A stretch of DNA of 64,000 nt. It comes from Isoperla grammatica. Taxonomy: Eukaryota; Arthropoda; Insecta; Plecoptera; Perlodidae. Both the position numbers and the translations under genes were made by a program. The notes below the pieces were generated by a model. It ran no database searches. It was not told the origin of the DNA and saw nothing but the letters and a program-made list of their open reading frames with translations. Shown here piece by piece: positions 35,399 through 49,000 of the stretch; the first letter of the stretch is position 1, and each line of letters begins with the position of its first letter. The stretch covers positions 22,147,095 through 22,211,094 of the forward strand of contig OX246746.1 of NCBI GenBank assembly GCA_945910005.1, given 5' to 3'.

Positions 35399-35721
35399 CT
35401 AATTACATTTTGCTTTGGCAGTAACCTTGGCTCTTAGTTGGTTAATAAGCTGAGTGCTGATTGGTTCGGTCGGTGACTCGGAATCCGAGCTGGTACACGG
35501 GAATGGTAGTGGAAGAGGATTGGTAGGACTTGTGTGATTTCCATTGCTGTCAGAAAAGTGACTCATTGGCTCAGCCTCTTCATCCTCAAGGCTTGAGTAA
35601 CTGGCAGTAGTCGCCTCGGAATCTGTCTCGGACGTAATCCGATCGGCTTCGTCGGAATCTGTGCTGCTGTCATCGCTGCTACTACTGCTAGTCTCGTTCT
35701 CGTTCTCATTCTCTTCTGCCA
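35399..35721 (-). CDS. ERICH2: ERICH2-like exon 4, acidic tail
   Basis: The acceptor is tgtttcag; the split codon becomes Met. It encodes AEENENENETSSSSSDDSST and a Ser/Pro-rich tail ending KVTAKAKCN, then a stop. Low complexity limits homology, but phase and context fit. Confidence 0.8.
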
Positions 35722-37815
35722 CTGAAACATGGGTGCATCAGTGGGGACAAACTACATCAATGTTATGATTTGTGACCCTCAAACTATTATACTACTTTTC
35801 TATTTTCTATTGAATGCAATGAGTACATTATGTTTGGGTTAAAATGCCAACTTAGTATGATAGTATAAAACATGAAACTAAAAAGTAAAAGTATTTTGGA
35901 CTTGCAGACATATAATAGTACTCGCAATGGCAATATTAGTACAAGTCGACAAGAGTTTATACATTAGATTATGTTCTCTGTCATATATGGCACCACTGTA
36001 AATTACATGTAGGTGTAATTTCTGGAAACTTAGTTTAATCCGTGAAAAATTATCAGTTGCAAAAATAGCTTTTGCCAAATAATTTGGTTCAACAATGCAA
36101 CATACATAACAACACAATTCAAAAAGAAAGAAAGAAAGAATTCAACACTTAGAATGTAACTTACTTATTTTCAATTTTTCCACGATTAAAGGATAAAATT
36201 CTTTGGCAGCTGCATTGTCTGGCTCGTACTGCAATACTAGTAAAATATCAACAAGAAGATTAGCTTGTATTTTCTACTCGGTACATTAAATGTATTGTTT
36301 TCAAAAATAAATATTGCTGTAGGATAAATAATACTTACTCAGATTGCAGTATTTCAAAGCATTTTCATAGTCCTTAAGCATCACCGATGACAAAAACTGC
36401 AAACAAGAAATACTTGTTAAAATACTTTGTTAGTTAAATATTACATTAAATACAGAAGACTGTGCATAGCCAGTTTCTTTAATCATTGGTAGAGAGCCCA
36501 GAGGGGGGTGGGGGCGTGTATTATGTGACTAATTCATACTACAGCACCTCTTGAATCATTGTTAAATGTTTTTTCACCCACGGCAACTAACCGTTTGCTC
36601 AATCAATCCTGTAACTTCTAAATAGAAGCACTGAAAGTACCGCATTATGTCATTAACTACAATAACTATCATGTACGCTTATCGCGGTCTATATTTCTTC
36701 GTAGTCTGCAAGCCATAACTCTGATAAACATCTATAGAACTAATAGGCATATAGTTTTGCCCTAGCTCTGGACCATTCTCTCTGGCCTGTCCATCTTGGA
36801 GTATTCGTCACCCCGTCTTAGATGTTCCCCCCTCCTGTACTTTCACCATGATTCTTCCCCTCTTGAATTGAACATCCAACTTAAAAAGTGGGACTCAAAG
36901 TGTTATAAGCAAAGTACATTATATATACAGATAGACTCTGATGAAAGTATCAACATTGGCAGTGCCAGTATGCAATGAAAATTTGGTGCTTCCATAGCAT
37001 CAAAGTTGTGTAAAAGTGATATGCACCACAGAAAATTGAAAAGCATGCAGACTTCCTCTTAGCCGGCACCATAAGTAACAATAATAATACTGTAGGAATT
37101 TGTGCTGCAGTGTGTACACATTACAAGCTGTAGCCTACCTAATATGCATATCTCTGGGTGACTAGCTATAGGTATGTCAGTATTCTGAGAGGGGGGGGGG
37201 GGGGGGCAAGGAGGTGCCCACTTGCCCCTCCCCCCTCTGCATTTCAAAAAAATTAATAATCTATCTGGCTATATTACAAATTAAACATATTACTGTTGGG
37301 TTTAACTGGGACTCCCCCCTTACACCAGAGTAAACAGTGTTGTTTCGTTTTTGAACCCCCATTCAAATCCCGTTCGTCCCCCCCCCCCCCTGGAAAATTT
37401 AGTGGCAACGCCTAAGTTGGTGTGTTTTAGGCCTATAGTTAGAGTTGGAAAGAGATGTCCGATGTCTCTCTTAGTAGCTGACTCAATCCCAGCATTTACT
37501 GATGCAAATCTCAGCGAAAACCTTCAGTGAAGGCGGCGGGAATCGAACGGGCCACCTTGTGTGTTATGAACGCCATGCATACTCGCCTCTGCAAGGAATT
37601 CTGTAGGGGCCGAGCTGATGGATTCGTCTGCATCTTGATAGTCACTGAGGTCTTCATTGCTGCCCTTGGGAGTTGGCCCCGAAATGCTGGCAGATTCGGG
37701 CCCATACGCACTCCCCATAATGTTTAATGTTTGCTTGCTGTCCAGTTTCAAAACCTCGTAGTTTCCATTTTCCTCCATTATAAGAACCTTAAACATTCAA
37801 CAGCCATGGAGAACC
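35399..37815 (-). CDS. ERICH2: ERICH2-like protein (glutamate-rich protein 2), 4 exons
   Basis: Coding exons in gene order: 37815-37587 (ATG at 37796), 36396-36339, 36236-36165, 35721-35399, giving 220 residues. The conserved block is APTEFLAE, then FLSSVMLKDYENALKYCNL, ILQYEPDNAAAKEFYPLI and VEKLKI. It parallels ERICH2 (LLAEFLRAVM, YKLC, ILIYEPENPEAKEFFPLIEEKL). The remainder is a Ser/Asp/Glu-rich tail (ENENENETSSSSSDDSSTDS). The short repeat-like helix pair could be a TPR-like fold; the biochemical role is not established here. Intron 1 uses a GC donor (gag then gcgagt), the only choice that keeps frame and homology; introns 2 and 3 use GTAAG. A TGA sits in frame just before the ATG, supporting the start, and an acceptor-like ttgcag at 37816 suggests an upstream non-coding exon. 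A second ATG at 37778 is an alternative start. Confidence 0.8.
36165..36236 (-). CDS. ERICH2: ERICH2-like exon 3
   Basis: Acceptor tattttactag, donor gtaagt. It completes Ile and encodes LQYEPDNAAAKEFYPLIVEK, then LKI, the most conserved part of the family. Confidence 0.87.
36339..36396 (-). CDS. ERICH2: ERICH2-like exon 2
   Basis: Acceptor ttgtttgcag, donor gtaagt. It encodes FLSSVMLKDYENALKYCNL plus one base of a split Ile codon. Confidence 0.85.
37587..37815 (-). CDS. ERICH2: ERICH2-like exon 1 (coding part 37587-37796)
   Basis: It encodes MFKVLIMEENGNYEVLKL through SSAPTEFLAE. The exon ends in phase 0 at 37587; the intron starts GC (37586-37585) followed by GAGT. The bases just beyond the donor run into a tRNA-like SINE (B-box-like GTTCGATTCCC near 37539-37552). 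Confidence 0.75.
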
Positions 37816-40800
37816 CTGCAAAGTAGTTTGTTTTACCAAAATAACACAACAGAAGAATTAGTACGTTTTTTCTGTCTATTCTACACTGGGAACCATGTTA
37901 TAATATGGTAGTGAGTGACTATTATTATTGCTACTAAATGCTAATATTATTTTTTATAAAAATATACTTAATTATACTACTTTTACAACCACTACTTCTG
38001 CACTAGATACCACTAATACCAGTACAGCTGTGGTAGTTTTTATTTAAAATTACTATTATTCTTGTTGTTATTATTATTGTTGTTGTCATGGTTATTATTG
38101 TTGTTAGTGTGAATTACGCAAATAACCTTCTTTCCACTGCACTTTTTACTAATTCTGCTACATTGCTCTCGTATGGAGTAAATAATGATCAGCAACAATT
38201 GGTTGTGTCATTGATAAATAAATATTCAATATTTGCATGCAGCATACATCACGAATTTAAAAATGCCACGAAGTACACATGCATGTCGAGCAAATTAAAA
38301 CGTATAGCTAGTTTAGTTGTCATTATGTTTTTATGTTTAATACGTCCAATTTAACCAGAATGGCATGCATAAGAGTTTTAATAACACTGCATGGAACGTT
38401 TATATTTCAAACATGCACTCTCAATAGCTATATTATTACGCATGTAGGCGATTTTTAGAATATGTTAGTTTCCTTACTAAAAATTACAAAAGCGGTAAAC
38501 AAATTGAAACCAACCTAAAAGTCTTCTTACAATTTTGAGCTTTCTCGCTCTACTGACTGAAAGGTCATAGGAGGGTAGAGCAAATCAATACTCCCAGGAA
38601 ACCAAGGTACAGCTGTGAAGTCTGGTACTAACGATCTCCGTTCGATAGCTCAACATTGTGCAATCTACCTCGAACATGTTTTATGCCGTTGAGGTGGCTG
38701 GGGCTGGGGCTCGGCCCCAGACAGGCGTCCAGAGATGGACCTCTTTGCATGCACTGGGCAGCTGCGGTGGTTGCCCATCTGTACATGTCACTTATTATAA
38801 CGTATTTTATTGATAGCTGTAAGGATTTATTCATTAAAATTACGAATGCTTTTCTAATTTTGAATGTTCGATCATCTTCTTTTCAACATCTATTATCAGT
38901 TGTATATACTTTATTGTTGAAACATAAATGTTACACGAACGAACAACCATCAAGGAAGAACGTTTGTACAAGCCTTGAGAGAATCACAGCCTTGCAGATT
39001 TCAGGCAGAATGTCGTTCTCTTTGGGTACTGAGCATTTAGTTACATATACAGTGTTTGGGGGAGGGGGGAGAGGGGGACTAACACCCCCAAAATGCACGA
39101 ACTTGAATAGAGATATCATAAAAAGAAATCGTGGTAATTGTTGAATCTACTTTTTTCTATTCTAGTGTCCTGAGAATATTGGTATGCTGAGCTACCAGAA
39201 TAATGGACATTTGAATGTCAATGAAAATTATGCCTATATTGCCTAATAATAATTTTTCGTAGTAATTACCTGTCTAGTAATTAGGAAGGATTGTCCGAGG
39301 GCTGTTAACATTCACCATTGCTGGTAGCGGGTATCAAACTGGCGACCTCCCGAATTAGTCTTGTGTGCTACCACTGAGCCATCTCTCTTACTCAGATAGA
39401 GCCACAGACAACTGAATGTTAATTAACTATTCCAATATAATTTATAACTAAGGTTAGATACAACAAAAGCAACTCAACATTGGGCTACTTGGTAGTTATT
39501 ACCTATTAACTTAAGTTATGCCTTTACTTTAGTGAACTGGGTAATGACTAATTGCCGATTGGTGTTTAAAAAAAAGCAACATTACAGCTTGGTATTGCAA
39601 ACTCACTTACTGGGACATGATGTATGTATGCCGACGATTATGTGTTCAGGCAACCATATGCATAGGTCATGACTGTGTTTATTTTCCCGCCATTCAATAG
39701 GCATTTACTTAGGTTGCATTCCGTAAGGTCGACTGGGCCTGACCACCCGACCGTAGTATCATTGGGCAAATGGGACTACGGTCAGCTCACATCACATCAT
39801 CACTTCTGCTGCTGGTTTATTCCATAACAGGCTTAAGCTCAAACCACAGCTCAAACTCTTGTTTTATGAAACTAGAAGGTGTACTATACATTGTACAGAG
39901 GTACTACAGATAGAATTTAAAACTTTTTTACAATGAAAGAAACTGGGATTTGTATTATGAAGATGTGTAGAAAGCAGGGGAACACCAATTTAAAAATGAA
40001 AAACTTTATTGAAATTATACATAATTGCAGATAGAGAATCTGACTCTGGCATACTATTATTATAAGTAAAAAAGTGATGAACTTACAATGTGTACATCCT
40101 TAATTACTGTACTTGAGTGTATCTCTCCATACAACACAACTTAAAACTGTAAGAAAACTTCTAGGATCCTTAACATTAGGAAATCTACAAACATTTCCCC
40201 TTAAACATTGCTTTGTAAATCACCATGGAGAATGAACGGATATCAGACTACATCAAAATATTAGAATTATTTTAATTCAAATTATATGCAGACAATATGG
40301 CACAAATATAGATTTCTCAAAATCGGGAATGCAGATCACAAAAGAAATCCTCCGCTCAGTTCAATAACAGACCCGGATGCACCACTGAGTTAACTTAACT
40401 ATCAATTGTTGCATTATAAGCAAAGGTAGTAACTTTACATCAGGTTCGTATGCTAACAATATATTCAAAATAAAGAACATAATAGTAAAAATAGGAATCT
40501 TGTGCCGGTCGTATGAACTTCCAATACTTCCGAAAAAAAAAAATTACTCCACTACATTGCTGATGCAAAGGGAATACACACAATTGAATAAAGTACATAG
40601 TAAAATAACAGCTAATGAATGAGTAATGAAAATACATCTGTACTGACCCAACATAAAGTTTTTGTTAAATGAAGCACAAATCCAAAATAACGTGCACCAA
40701 GTAACATGCAAATATGTATGAGAACTGATGAAAAGATCACTGGAATGAAGGAACTTATAGAATCTACCTTAAAAATCAATTGCTGTCACAAATACAAGAC

Positions 40801-41799
40801 AGTATTTACTATATCTAGTGTGATAAAATCTAATAGCATAAACTATAGTAAACTACAATACTACATCTTCAACCTAATTAGTTTCCAATAAAAGAAATTG
40901 TCATGTTATAAAAAGTAACTGAAAACATGTATAAAATAGAAAATTAATGCTAACACCAAAACACACTGTCATTTATGCTAGGTTGAAACAATGCGTATCA
41001 ATCAGCCAAAACAGAATTATGTTTTGACTTTTGAGGTAAGGGCCAAACAGCTTACCTTCAAACGTGTATATTCTTTGTTTAAGGAGAATCTAAAAGTAAA
41101 ACTAGCATATCTTTCTTGTTCTGCTGGTACTAGCATATCATTTTTGTTCAAGGGCAGGACCTACAATATTAACCAATTAATTTTGTTGTTTTAGTTTTCA
41201 CAACACACAATTCAAGGTTGAATTAAGAACTGTGCAAACATTTGCTCAATACAATTAGATGTAGACAACATTAAATATATAGGCCTATGCATGAAAAGGT
41301 TACCATAATTATTTCTTAATACTTCTATGTCTTGTACAACTGTGTTGCAGCAATTGTACCCAATGGCATACACAAACAATATTGTATATTAAAAATCATT
41401 ATCTATTTAAAATGTTTTTTGCGGCAGAATAAAAATACACAGCTGATTGCACATTCTTCAGTCCCATTCCAAATGTTTCATGTAGGTATTACCTTAAAAC
41501 AACAATACATATGCTGGTACCAAATTACAACATAGAAGCAGATGTCATACCTATTTCTCCATCAATGATCCCACTTTCCCAAACGTACAGTAGTTGCAAC
41601 ATTAACGCTGACTGAGGCATGTGTTTTGTTCCTTCCACTTGACATTAACAATATGAATATTATATAAAGAATGTTTATATGTTATTAGCATAACTTACAT
41701 TAAAACCAGTGTGAAAAACTTAACAGTTTGCACTATACTAAGTATTAACATAAACTCAACTTGAGTGTACAATAGTATTTTGTATCAACCACCTTAAAC
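37816..41799. other. Intergenic between ERICH2-like gene and PPCS
   Basis: AT-rich, no gene recognised. A minus-strand tRNA-like fragment lies at about 39320-39392: A-box TGGCTCAGTGGTAG (complement of 39368-39381) and a B-box-like AGTTTGATACCC (about 39330-39341). It is probably a tRNA-derived SINE. An AATAAA on the minus strand near 40000 could end a long PPCS 3' UTR; this is speculative. Confidence 0.45.
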
Positions 41800-42544
41800 T
41801 AGGGCTGTGCAACTATGGAAGTCAACCAATATCTTTGTAACAATCACATATTGTATGTACAATAAGTGGCTTGGAGCATAACCACCTGAAAGACTCCAAC
41901 CAATTTTCAGCTTCATTTTAAAGTGGGTTTTACATAAAATACCAAAAACTAATATGGAAAAAATACCATGACTATACTAAGCATAAACAATTGAATCTAC
42001 AGTACTACTAAAAATAAAAAATTAGCTACGTAATACTTAGAAACTAAATTAAAAATAAAACGGGAATATTCAAATTGTGTTCTTATTCCAAGGCATTGTT
42101 CACAGAAATTGGATATTAAAGATGTTTTCTCAAAACTTGTAAAAAGTTCCTGACCAGTTATTTAAAATCGCATGGAGTTTGGCAGGCTGCCAACATAAAG
42201 TTATCCTAGTTTCTTGCCTCACTCAAAGTTAGGGGTGTCGTTCAACATTTTTAGCAGGGTAAGAGTTGTTATTTTTTAAGCCCAACACACTTCATTTCAG
42301 AGTACTGGTAATTGGAATGTAACCTTATTTACTGTAATATTACCACATCTAGTCACCCAATGTACACTGGACAAGTGACATTAATTGCTTTTTGCTATTA
42401 TTAGACTAAGCCTTTTTGCAACAGAACTGTAAAGTTTGGGCACTTTAATCTTGGAACTACCCTCTCCATTCACCTGTCAGTTTTTGATATGCATTGTCAT
42501 CTGGGATTGTGAACTTTTAAGGCTACTGATATTGCACAGCCATA
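41800..42544. mobile_element. Possible hAT-type non-autonomous element
   Basis: The left end TAGGGCTGTGCAACTATGG and the right end, reverse complemented, TATGGCTGTGCAATATC match over the GGCTGTGCAA core. Flanking 8-mers do not clearly match (ccttaaac versus ccaaacta). It is AT-rich with no coding capacity. Confidence 0.4.
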
Positions 42545-44177
42545 CCAAACTAACTTTTGTTAAATGCAATTCCTTACATGCCTTGAAAATGTAAAACATA
42601 ATACCCGGCATCCACAGATACTTCAGTCATTGTTGGTCGGTGGATGCCACAAATTAAATAAGAAGAAAAATATCTAATAGTTACATACAACAGTCATGTG
42701 GCACATTCTCAAACCACATTTCTTAAAGACATAAAATAAAAGAGCTGCCTAGACATTAGGTATCCTCTCCAATGAGACATTAAACTGCAAAAACACAATG
42801 AATGATACGATACGTTTCCCAACAATATATTGACAACATGAAGCTCGTCTATATAGGTAGTTAAAGATGGGCAAAAATGTTGTTACATCATATTATATAA
42901 ATACATATAAAATATAGACTGAACATTTACAGTTTATAAATTAGTTTTCCACTCTAGTTACATAAAATAAAACAACTGATGTTAGATATACCTCTATAGA
43001 GCCGTTTATAATGTTGATATGTATAATGTCTCACTCTCAGTCAGAATCAATGTAGATATTATGTGTGCAATTAACACACATTGCCAGTCTTCCAGCCAAT
43101 TTTCATATAATAGAGTTTTAAGGAGATACAAAGTGCTTGGTTAGACAGTTTGTCCTATTCAATTCCATGTAGGAATTTATATGCAAAGTGTAATTGGAGG
43201 ATTAGTTAAGTAGTTAGTTACAAATTAAAAAGTAATGAATGTTATTATCACCATTTTTGCACATCTCTAGCCACACATACTTGATACAGTAGAAGGAAAG
43301 AAAATATTTATATGATCTATGTATGTGCTATACGTATTACATATATGTATAAGAGCAAACTGCCACTTAGGTTGCTTTATAATTTTAGATGAAATGAGAG
43401 AGTATTTGAGCTTACTTAAAAACAAGTTTGTTTAGGCACTTCATTTAGGTCTGCATAGGAGCAAGACTTTCACTGCATTATAATACATTGGGTACTACAT
43501 ATTGTGGCATTGGATCACTCAAACATGTAATTTTGAGCACTTGAATTGGATAGAAAGATCAGACCTCTTCTCTCTACAGTCTAAAGAATAGGTGTTAAGT
43601 AATGCACACACACAATTAAACTTTGCCTGAACATCACAAAAAATAATATATAACATCAGTTATGAGACTGTACCATTAGACTAGGTGGCAATCATAGTCC
43701 CCCTAAAAATTGGAATTAGCTTTTTTGGTTCATGACTAAGCGCTACAGCGCATCGGACCAATATTTTGGTGTTTGACTACGGTATTATATATGCGTGAAA
43801 GTGAATTGTTACTTTTCTATATTTGGAGGAATAGATTGATTTATATTTACCACAACAGTCACTTAGCCATGACACTGCTTTTCCTTGGACAGTAGGAGAG
43901 CGGTGCATAGAGGGTTAAGGCATATACAAGACAAGGTATACTAATGAAGTACTTGTCATCCTTACTGTTGAGTTTAAAAATATGCATTTCATTGAAGATT
44001 TCTAAGATAAGCTAAATAGGCAGTAGCACTACAATGAAGGTGCCTTTGGCCTATTACAAACATCCCTGTTCTGCACAGGTATAAGGGTTGTTATGGATAG
44101 CTTAGCAATATAATCATGCCATTGCCTAATGTGTGTTCTTTACTAAACCACGCATACAAGTATGAGAATACATTTAT
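42545..44177. other. Intergenic AT-rich sequence
   Basis: No gene, RNA or element recognised. Confidence 0.5.
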
Positions 44178-44921
44178 TAGGGATGTGCAGGTACACGAAA
44201 AACGGGTATTTTTCGGGGAACAAAACTTATCCGAGGTCGGGTCGAGCCATAAATTATGCCCGAAAAAATCGGGTCGGGTAGTACAACACACTTGGAAGTT
44301 ATGGTTGGTCAAAATTGTGAATTTCAAGATCAAGCTGCAAGACTGGGAAGCTTGGGAGGAACTGATATTTATCTGCTATCTTGTTGCAGACCCCGTTCCC
44401 CTACCCCCTGGCACCCGTCTAGGGGATATAACAGTGGAAGCTTGATGCTTTTACAAATCGGTAATGACTAATGAGGGTAAAGGAAAGGACACTACATACT
44501 ATCAGAATCTTGTTCTCCTTTACCTGCAATGTGTGAGGTGAGTGTCGGCACAGGACACTTGCACGCTCAACAATACATTGTGTGTGTGTGCGAGCACGGG
44601 ATGCTTGCGTGCCCAACAATACTTGTGTGTGCGCGTGTGTAAATAGCGCGAAATATGACGGGAAATTCAAATTTTTAAATACTTCCCAAAATCAAATCTG
44701 TTGATGTAGATTCGGATTCAGATTTCCTGGATTCGTAAACCACTACATTTTATGCAACGTATTTTATTATCTAATCGATAAATTGGTATTATTACAATTA
44801 TTATTATTAATATATATTTTTTTTACCCTAACCAACCTGACCCGAGCCCGATCCCAAGGGTACTTGAAGTACCCGACCCAAGCCCGACTCGAGTTCAGAA
44901 ATCACTACCCGCACATCCCTA
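44178..44921. mobile_element. hAT-type non-autonomous element (GGGTCGGGT-word family)
   Basis: The ends TAGGGATGTGCAGGTACACG and, reverse complemented, TAGGGATGTGCGGGTAGTGA are flanked by acatttat and aaatttat (44170-44177, 44922-44929; 7 of 8). GGGTCGGGT/ACCCGACCC words fill both ends. Open frames inside (44116-44471 plus, 44419-44670 minus) are not related to a transposase. Confidence 0.9.
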
Positions 44922-45429
44922 AAATTTATATGGTCCGATTATTTACGATATGAATTAATTTGAGGCACGTAAAAATAGCGTTTTGTATTATAGGTGCTAA
45001 ATTACTGAACATATGATTTTCAAAAAGCTACAAACTGTAAATGTAACTAAAACCATGGCTTTCTCATACCTAATGACTATTGAGACTTAGTTTAACCTTG
45101 TATTCTTACCTTTCTGTAGCAACAATTACATTGTATTGACAGTAAATCCACCTATAAGATTTCCTTATCCCATACAAGTACAAGGAACAGCCATAGACTG
45201 GTCTTCGTGGGAAGAGAAAAATAAATGCTACAAAATGATAGATATGTTCAAAATTGTGAAATGGAAGATATTATAAATCAAAATGCTATTTTTTCGTGGC
45301 CCGATCAGAATTATGCATTGCCAACGTCAAAACATAGACCTAGATACAGCCTGTCATATTCTGAAATTAGTTACCATATGATGGCATGTCTAACACAGAC
45401 ATGCGACTTAGTAGGTTAGGTTCTAACGT

Positions 45430-45822
45430 CTATTCCGAATCGTCCGACATACCGGTCAGTACATTTGATGGTTTCATAGTGTCATGATTTTGTGAGGTTG
45501 ATGATGCACTTGACGTGTTCATTGCTGCAACACTGCTTGCGTCATCGGACATCCCACACGGGGGACTACTAGGAGGGCTAGAAGAGTCAACCGATACATC
45601 GCCAACTGCAATCTTCAGTGGGACAACAAGTTTAGACCATTCTGTATCCGTGCCTTGGGCTATAAAAACGTCATGTTTCTCCGTTAGAAACGAGATTATC
45701 TTGGTTTCGATTTCTAGACCGGCTTTTTGCTCCGCTTTGTTGATCACAATTCCCATGTTGCCATCTGACCACACTACAGAAACTTGAGACTCCCGATTCT
45801 GCAATAGGTTCCCAATCACAAA
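45430..45822 (-). CDS. PPCS: PPCS exon 4 with extended tail
   Basis: The acceptor ends tttccag. [20 protein letters not shown] and [20 protein letters not shown] align with the human C-terminus; the following segment ([26 protein letters not shown]) is low complexity and ends at the stop at 45430. Confidence 0.93.
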   Translation of the reverse strand, partial: FVIGNLLQNRESQVSVVWSDGNMGIVINKAEQKAGLEIETKIISFLTEKHDVFIAQGTDTEWSKLVVPLKIAVGDVSVDSSSPPSSPPCGMSDDASSVAAMNTSSASSTSQNHDTMKPSNVLTGMSDDSE

Positions 45823-46008
45823 CTGGAAAATATACAATTATTATTAAAAAACATTTACTACCTGGTAGGCCTACCCAGATTTAAAATATATTTTAAATAA
45901 ATATAAATAAAACTGTATTTATTGTCTACCCACTCAGTTACAAGAACTGGTTTTCAGTGAGAGACATTATACAATTTATCATGTGCGTCGTTGCTATGAC
46001 GGCTCCAG

Positions 46009-46059
<51 letters not shown>

Positions 46060-49000
46060 GAAAACACTATGAATGGGTAGGTACCTATGGATCATTATTT
46101 CCTGACCAGTTAAAGCCTACGCAGTATCTGATTATAAAATGTGCACACTTTTCATCAATAAGTAAGTAGGGTGGCCAATATTTTATTGTTAATACTGTCA
46201 TTACATACTTCGATCATAAATTAATTGGTATAAAAGCCCATAAACCTGCCTATAATATGTTATCAGGTTTAAGAGTAAGCAGTATAATATTATATACAGT
46301 ACCTAAGGCAACTCAAAGGTAAAGACAAGCTTTTGGAAATGAAAATGAGAATTAGGCCCACTAATATTTTGCTATTAAAAGAATGTTTATGTTTCCTACA
46401 CATTTTCTTTAATTCTCCAAATTTGAGCTTTTTAGTTTTTATGTTGCAAAAAAAAAGAAAACTGAAATGTGTATGATAAACATCAAATTTTAGTTTGGGT
46501 TATGGTAGGCCTACAGACAATTGAAATTGTGTTACGATTCAGATCTTGTACTCACATGGTGGTTATATTTCTTGAGTGCAGTTTGTGCTCCAGACATTAA
46601 CTTTGTTTCGTCCGTTTCCAGCTTAAAAGATACGATGAATGCATGCGGAACCCACAGGTTAATAAGGGGTTCCAACATTTTCGGAACCAGCTGCAGTTCA
46701 ATCCGGGGAGCTCCGGCATCTGAGTGCATTTTGTGTTCGGGCATGTTGTTAGAGGGAATGTAAAAGTCGGACACTGCAGCAGCCAGGTACAACATAGCTC
46801 GACGACCGATACCGGCTAGGTAACTACAAGATGCTCGCAGAAGCCACAAGTAATCACTTAATGTAGTGAATGATATGAAAAGGAGTTGTTTGTTTTCTTT
46901 GGCTAGAATATACTTTGAAAGAATAGGCACCACCTGGTCTTGATTCTCAGGCTTAACTGAAACAAAACGATTAAGTTTATATAATATTATATAGCTGCCA
47001 AAGAGAACATCCAATAGAATGACTTAGAGAAGAGACCTAGGCTACATAAGTATACAAACAGGTTTTCATGGACAGTCAGGTTAATATTATTAATATGTGT
47101 TATTTATCATTCAACCATGTCGGACACAATAGTGAATAGTTGCATTTTTATCTACACTGGGTGCTTACCTACCATAAGTTAAAATAAACAGGAACAATGC
47201 ATCAAAAAGTAAGCCTACATAAATATACTACTACAGATGTAGCAGCAAGTAAAAGATTAAGCTCTTAATCATGCTCAAAGATGGACCTGCCATTTGATTG
47301 TTACGTATTAATTGAATTCATCCCACTTCTGAGATGTTGACAAAAGTACAAATAGGCCTAAATCTAGAACACTAAAATTCATTCAAATTGATATCAGACT
47401 GGTACCATATGTAGTCCAATAGCATAAAAAATACGAATATCAAAACAATCATTGTTTCAAGAAACAAATCTAGATGTACAAAGTAATCTACCCTTTCCAC
47501 ATATTACACTTAAGATACTCACCAATGGCAGATGATGTACCCAACACATCATCCTCGACTATTGTTAGTTTGTCCAGAAACGCCTGCCCCATGAAGTGAC
47601 GTACAAATGGTTCCAAAGACTTCTCCCTGTGCAAGAATATCACCCCATATCCTTGCTCCACAAAATACTCTGCAGAAGCTGAACCCCTGGTACCAGCACT
47701 AAAATTATCAACAAATCTAACCGTATTGTGCTCCAGTGGGACGGTTGTGCCACCCGACTGCAATAGAACAAGAAAATAAAATTGGATAGAGATCAAAATG
47801 AACTGCCTGTTGGAATAAAGGGTGAAATAAAAACTGCAGTAAAGCCCTTTAAAGGCCAATGCCAAAGACCAATGAACAATGCTAAAGGCAAAGAAAATTC
47901 AATGAAGAGATTGAAAACCCGCAGTATGAACTAAAAGAAAATTAACAATGAGCAGTATATAATATTAATATCCTCTGCAGGACTTCATTAGGCTACTAGG
48001 TAAGGCCTACCTACCTACTTGAATTAGACATACATTTTAATTAAACAGTTTGAATTATGAAATACCAGTAGTCCTATATTTATTATATATTGTTATCCGA
48101 TAAATTAATGTTGGAAACGGGGTCAAGATATATATATATATTGTTATCCGTTCCTATATTTAAAGGATTTGTAGTGTCTCAAGGATATTAGGATTTTTGG
48201 CAAAATTTGAGGATTTCTTAGTTAGGCCTATTCAAAATTCATTGCTTATTCCTTGTGGGAACCAGATACATGAACGAAAACCAATGCATCCAATGAAATT
48301 AACTTGAGAGACATTGAAGAGACACCAGAGGCTGTTGGGGAAGATTGGCGGTGTGATTGATGACGGTTGAGGAGTGAGATGGATGGGTGACTTCCTAGAG
48401 GGAAGTCTAGTCAGAGGGTGAGGGTGGGTGATGATTCAAAAGAAGTGAAGGTGACATCAGGGGTGCCACAGGGTAGTGTGCTCGGGCCTCTGATGTTCGC
48501 CATCTACATCAATGACTTAGCGGAAGGTAAGGGGGCAAGTGTGAGGTTATTCGCAGACGACCGTGTTATCTATAGGGAGATAAAGGACAGGGGGGATGAG
48601 GTCTTACTGGGAGAAGATATGGGGAAGCTGAGGGAGTGGGTTAGGGTTAATAGGATGAGTTTAAATACGAGGAAGTGCAAGTGAGTACAAGGGTTACAAG
48701 AAGAAGCAGGGGAGGAAGGGTGGACTGACGTATGAGATTCAGGGGCAATTGCTGCAGAGAGTGGAGGCTATAAAGTACGGTACCTAGGGGTGTGGCTTGC
48801 GGACACGGAGTGGGGAGAGCAGATTAGAAGGTTGGCTGGGAAGGGAATAAGGAATAGGCCTATAAACTTAGTAATGAGGGTGCTGAGGGGAGCAAGCAAT
48901 AAAATAAGGGAGCATGCTTACAGAGCACTGGTGAGGCCAGGTCTGGAGTATGCAGCGGCGGTCTGGGACTCACATGATGCTAAGGGGAGAGATGCTTTAG

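Noticed and set aside
38628..39144. Frames of 68 and 162 residues on opposite strands
   Set aside because: No domains; the GC-rich start is a GGGGCTGGGGCTCGGCCCC-like local palindrome, and the rest is AT-rich.
39320..39392. Possible tRNA gene on the minus strand
   Set aside because: A- and B-box-like words are present, but acceptor-stem pairing was not convincing and similar heads recur in the window, so a SINE fragment is more likely.
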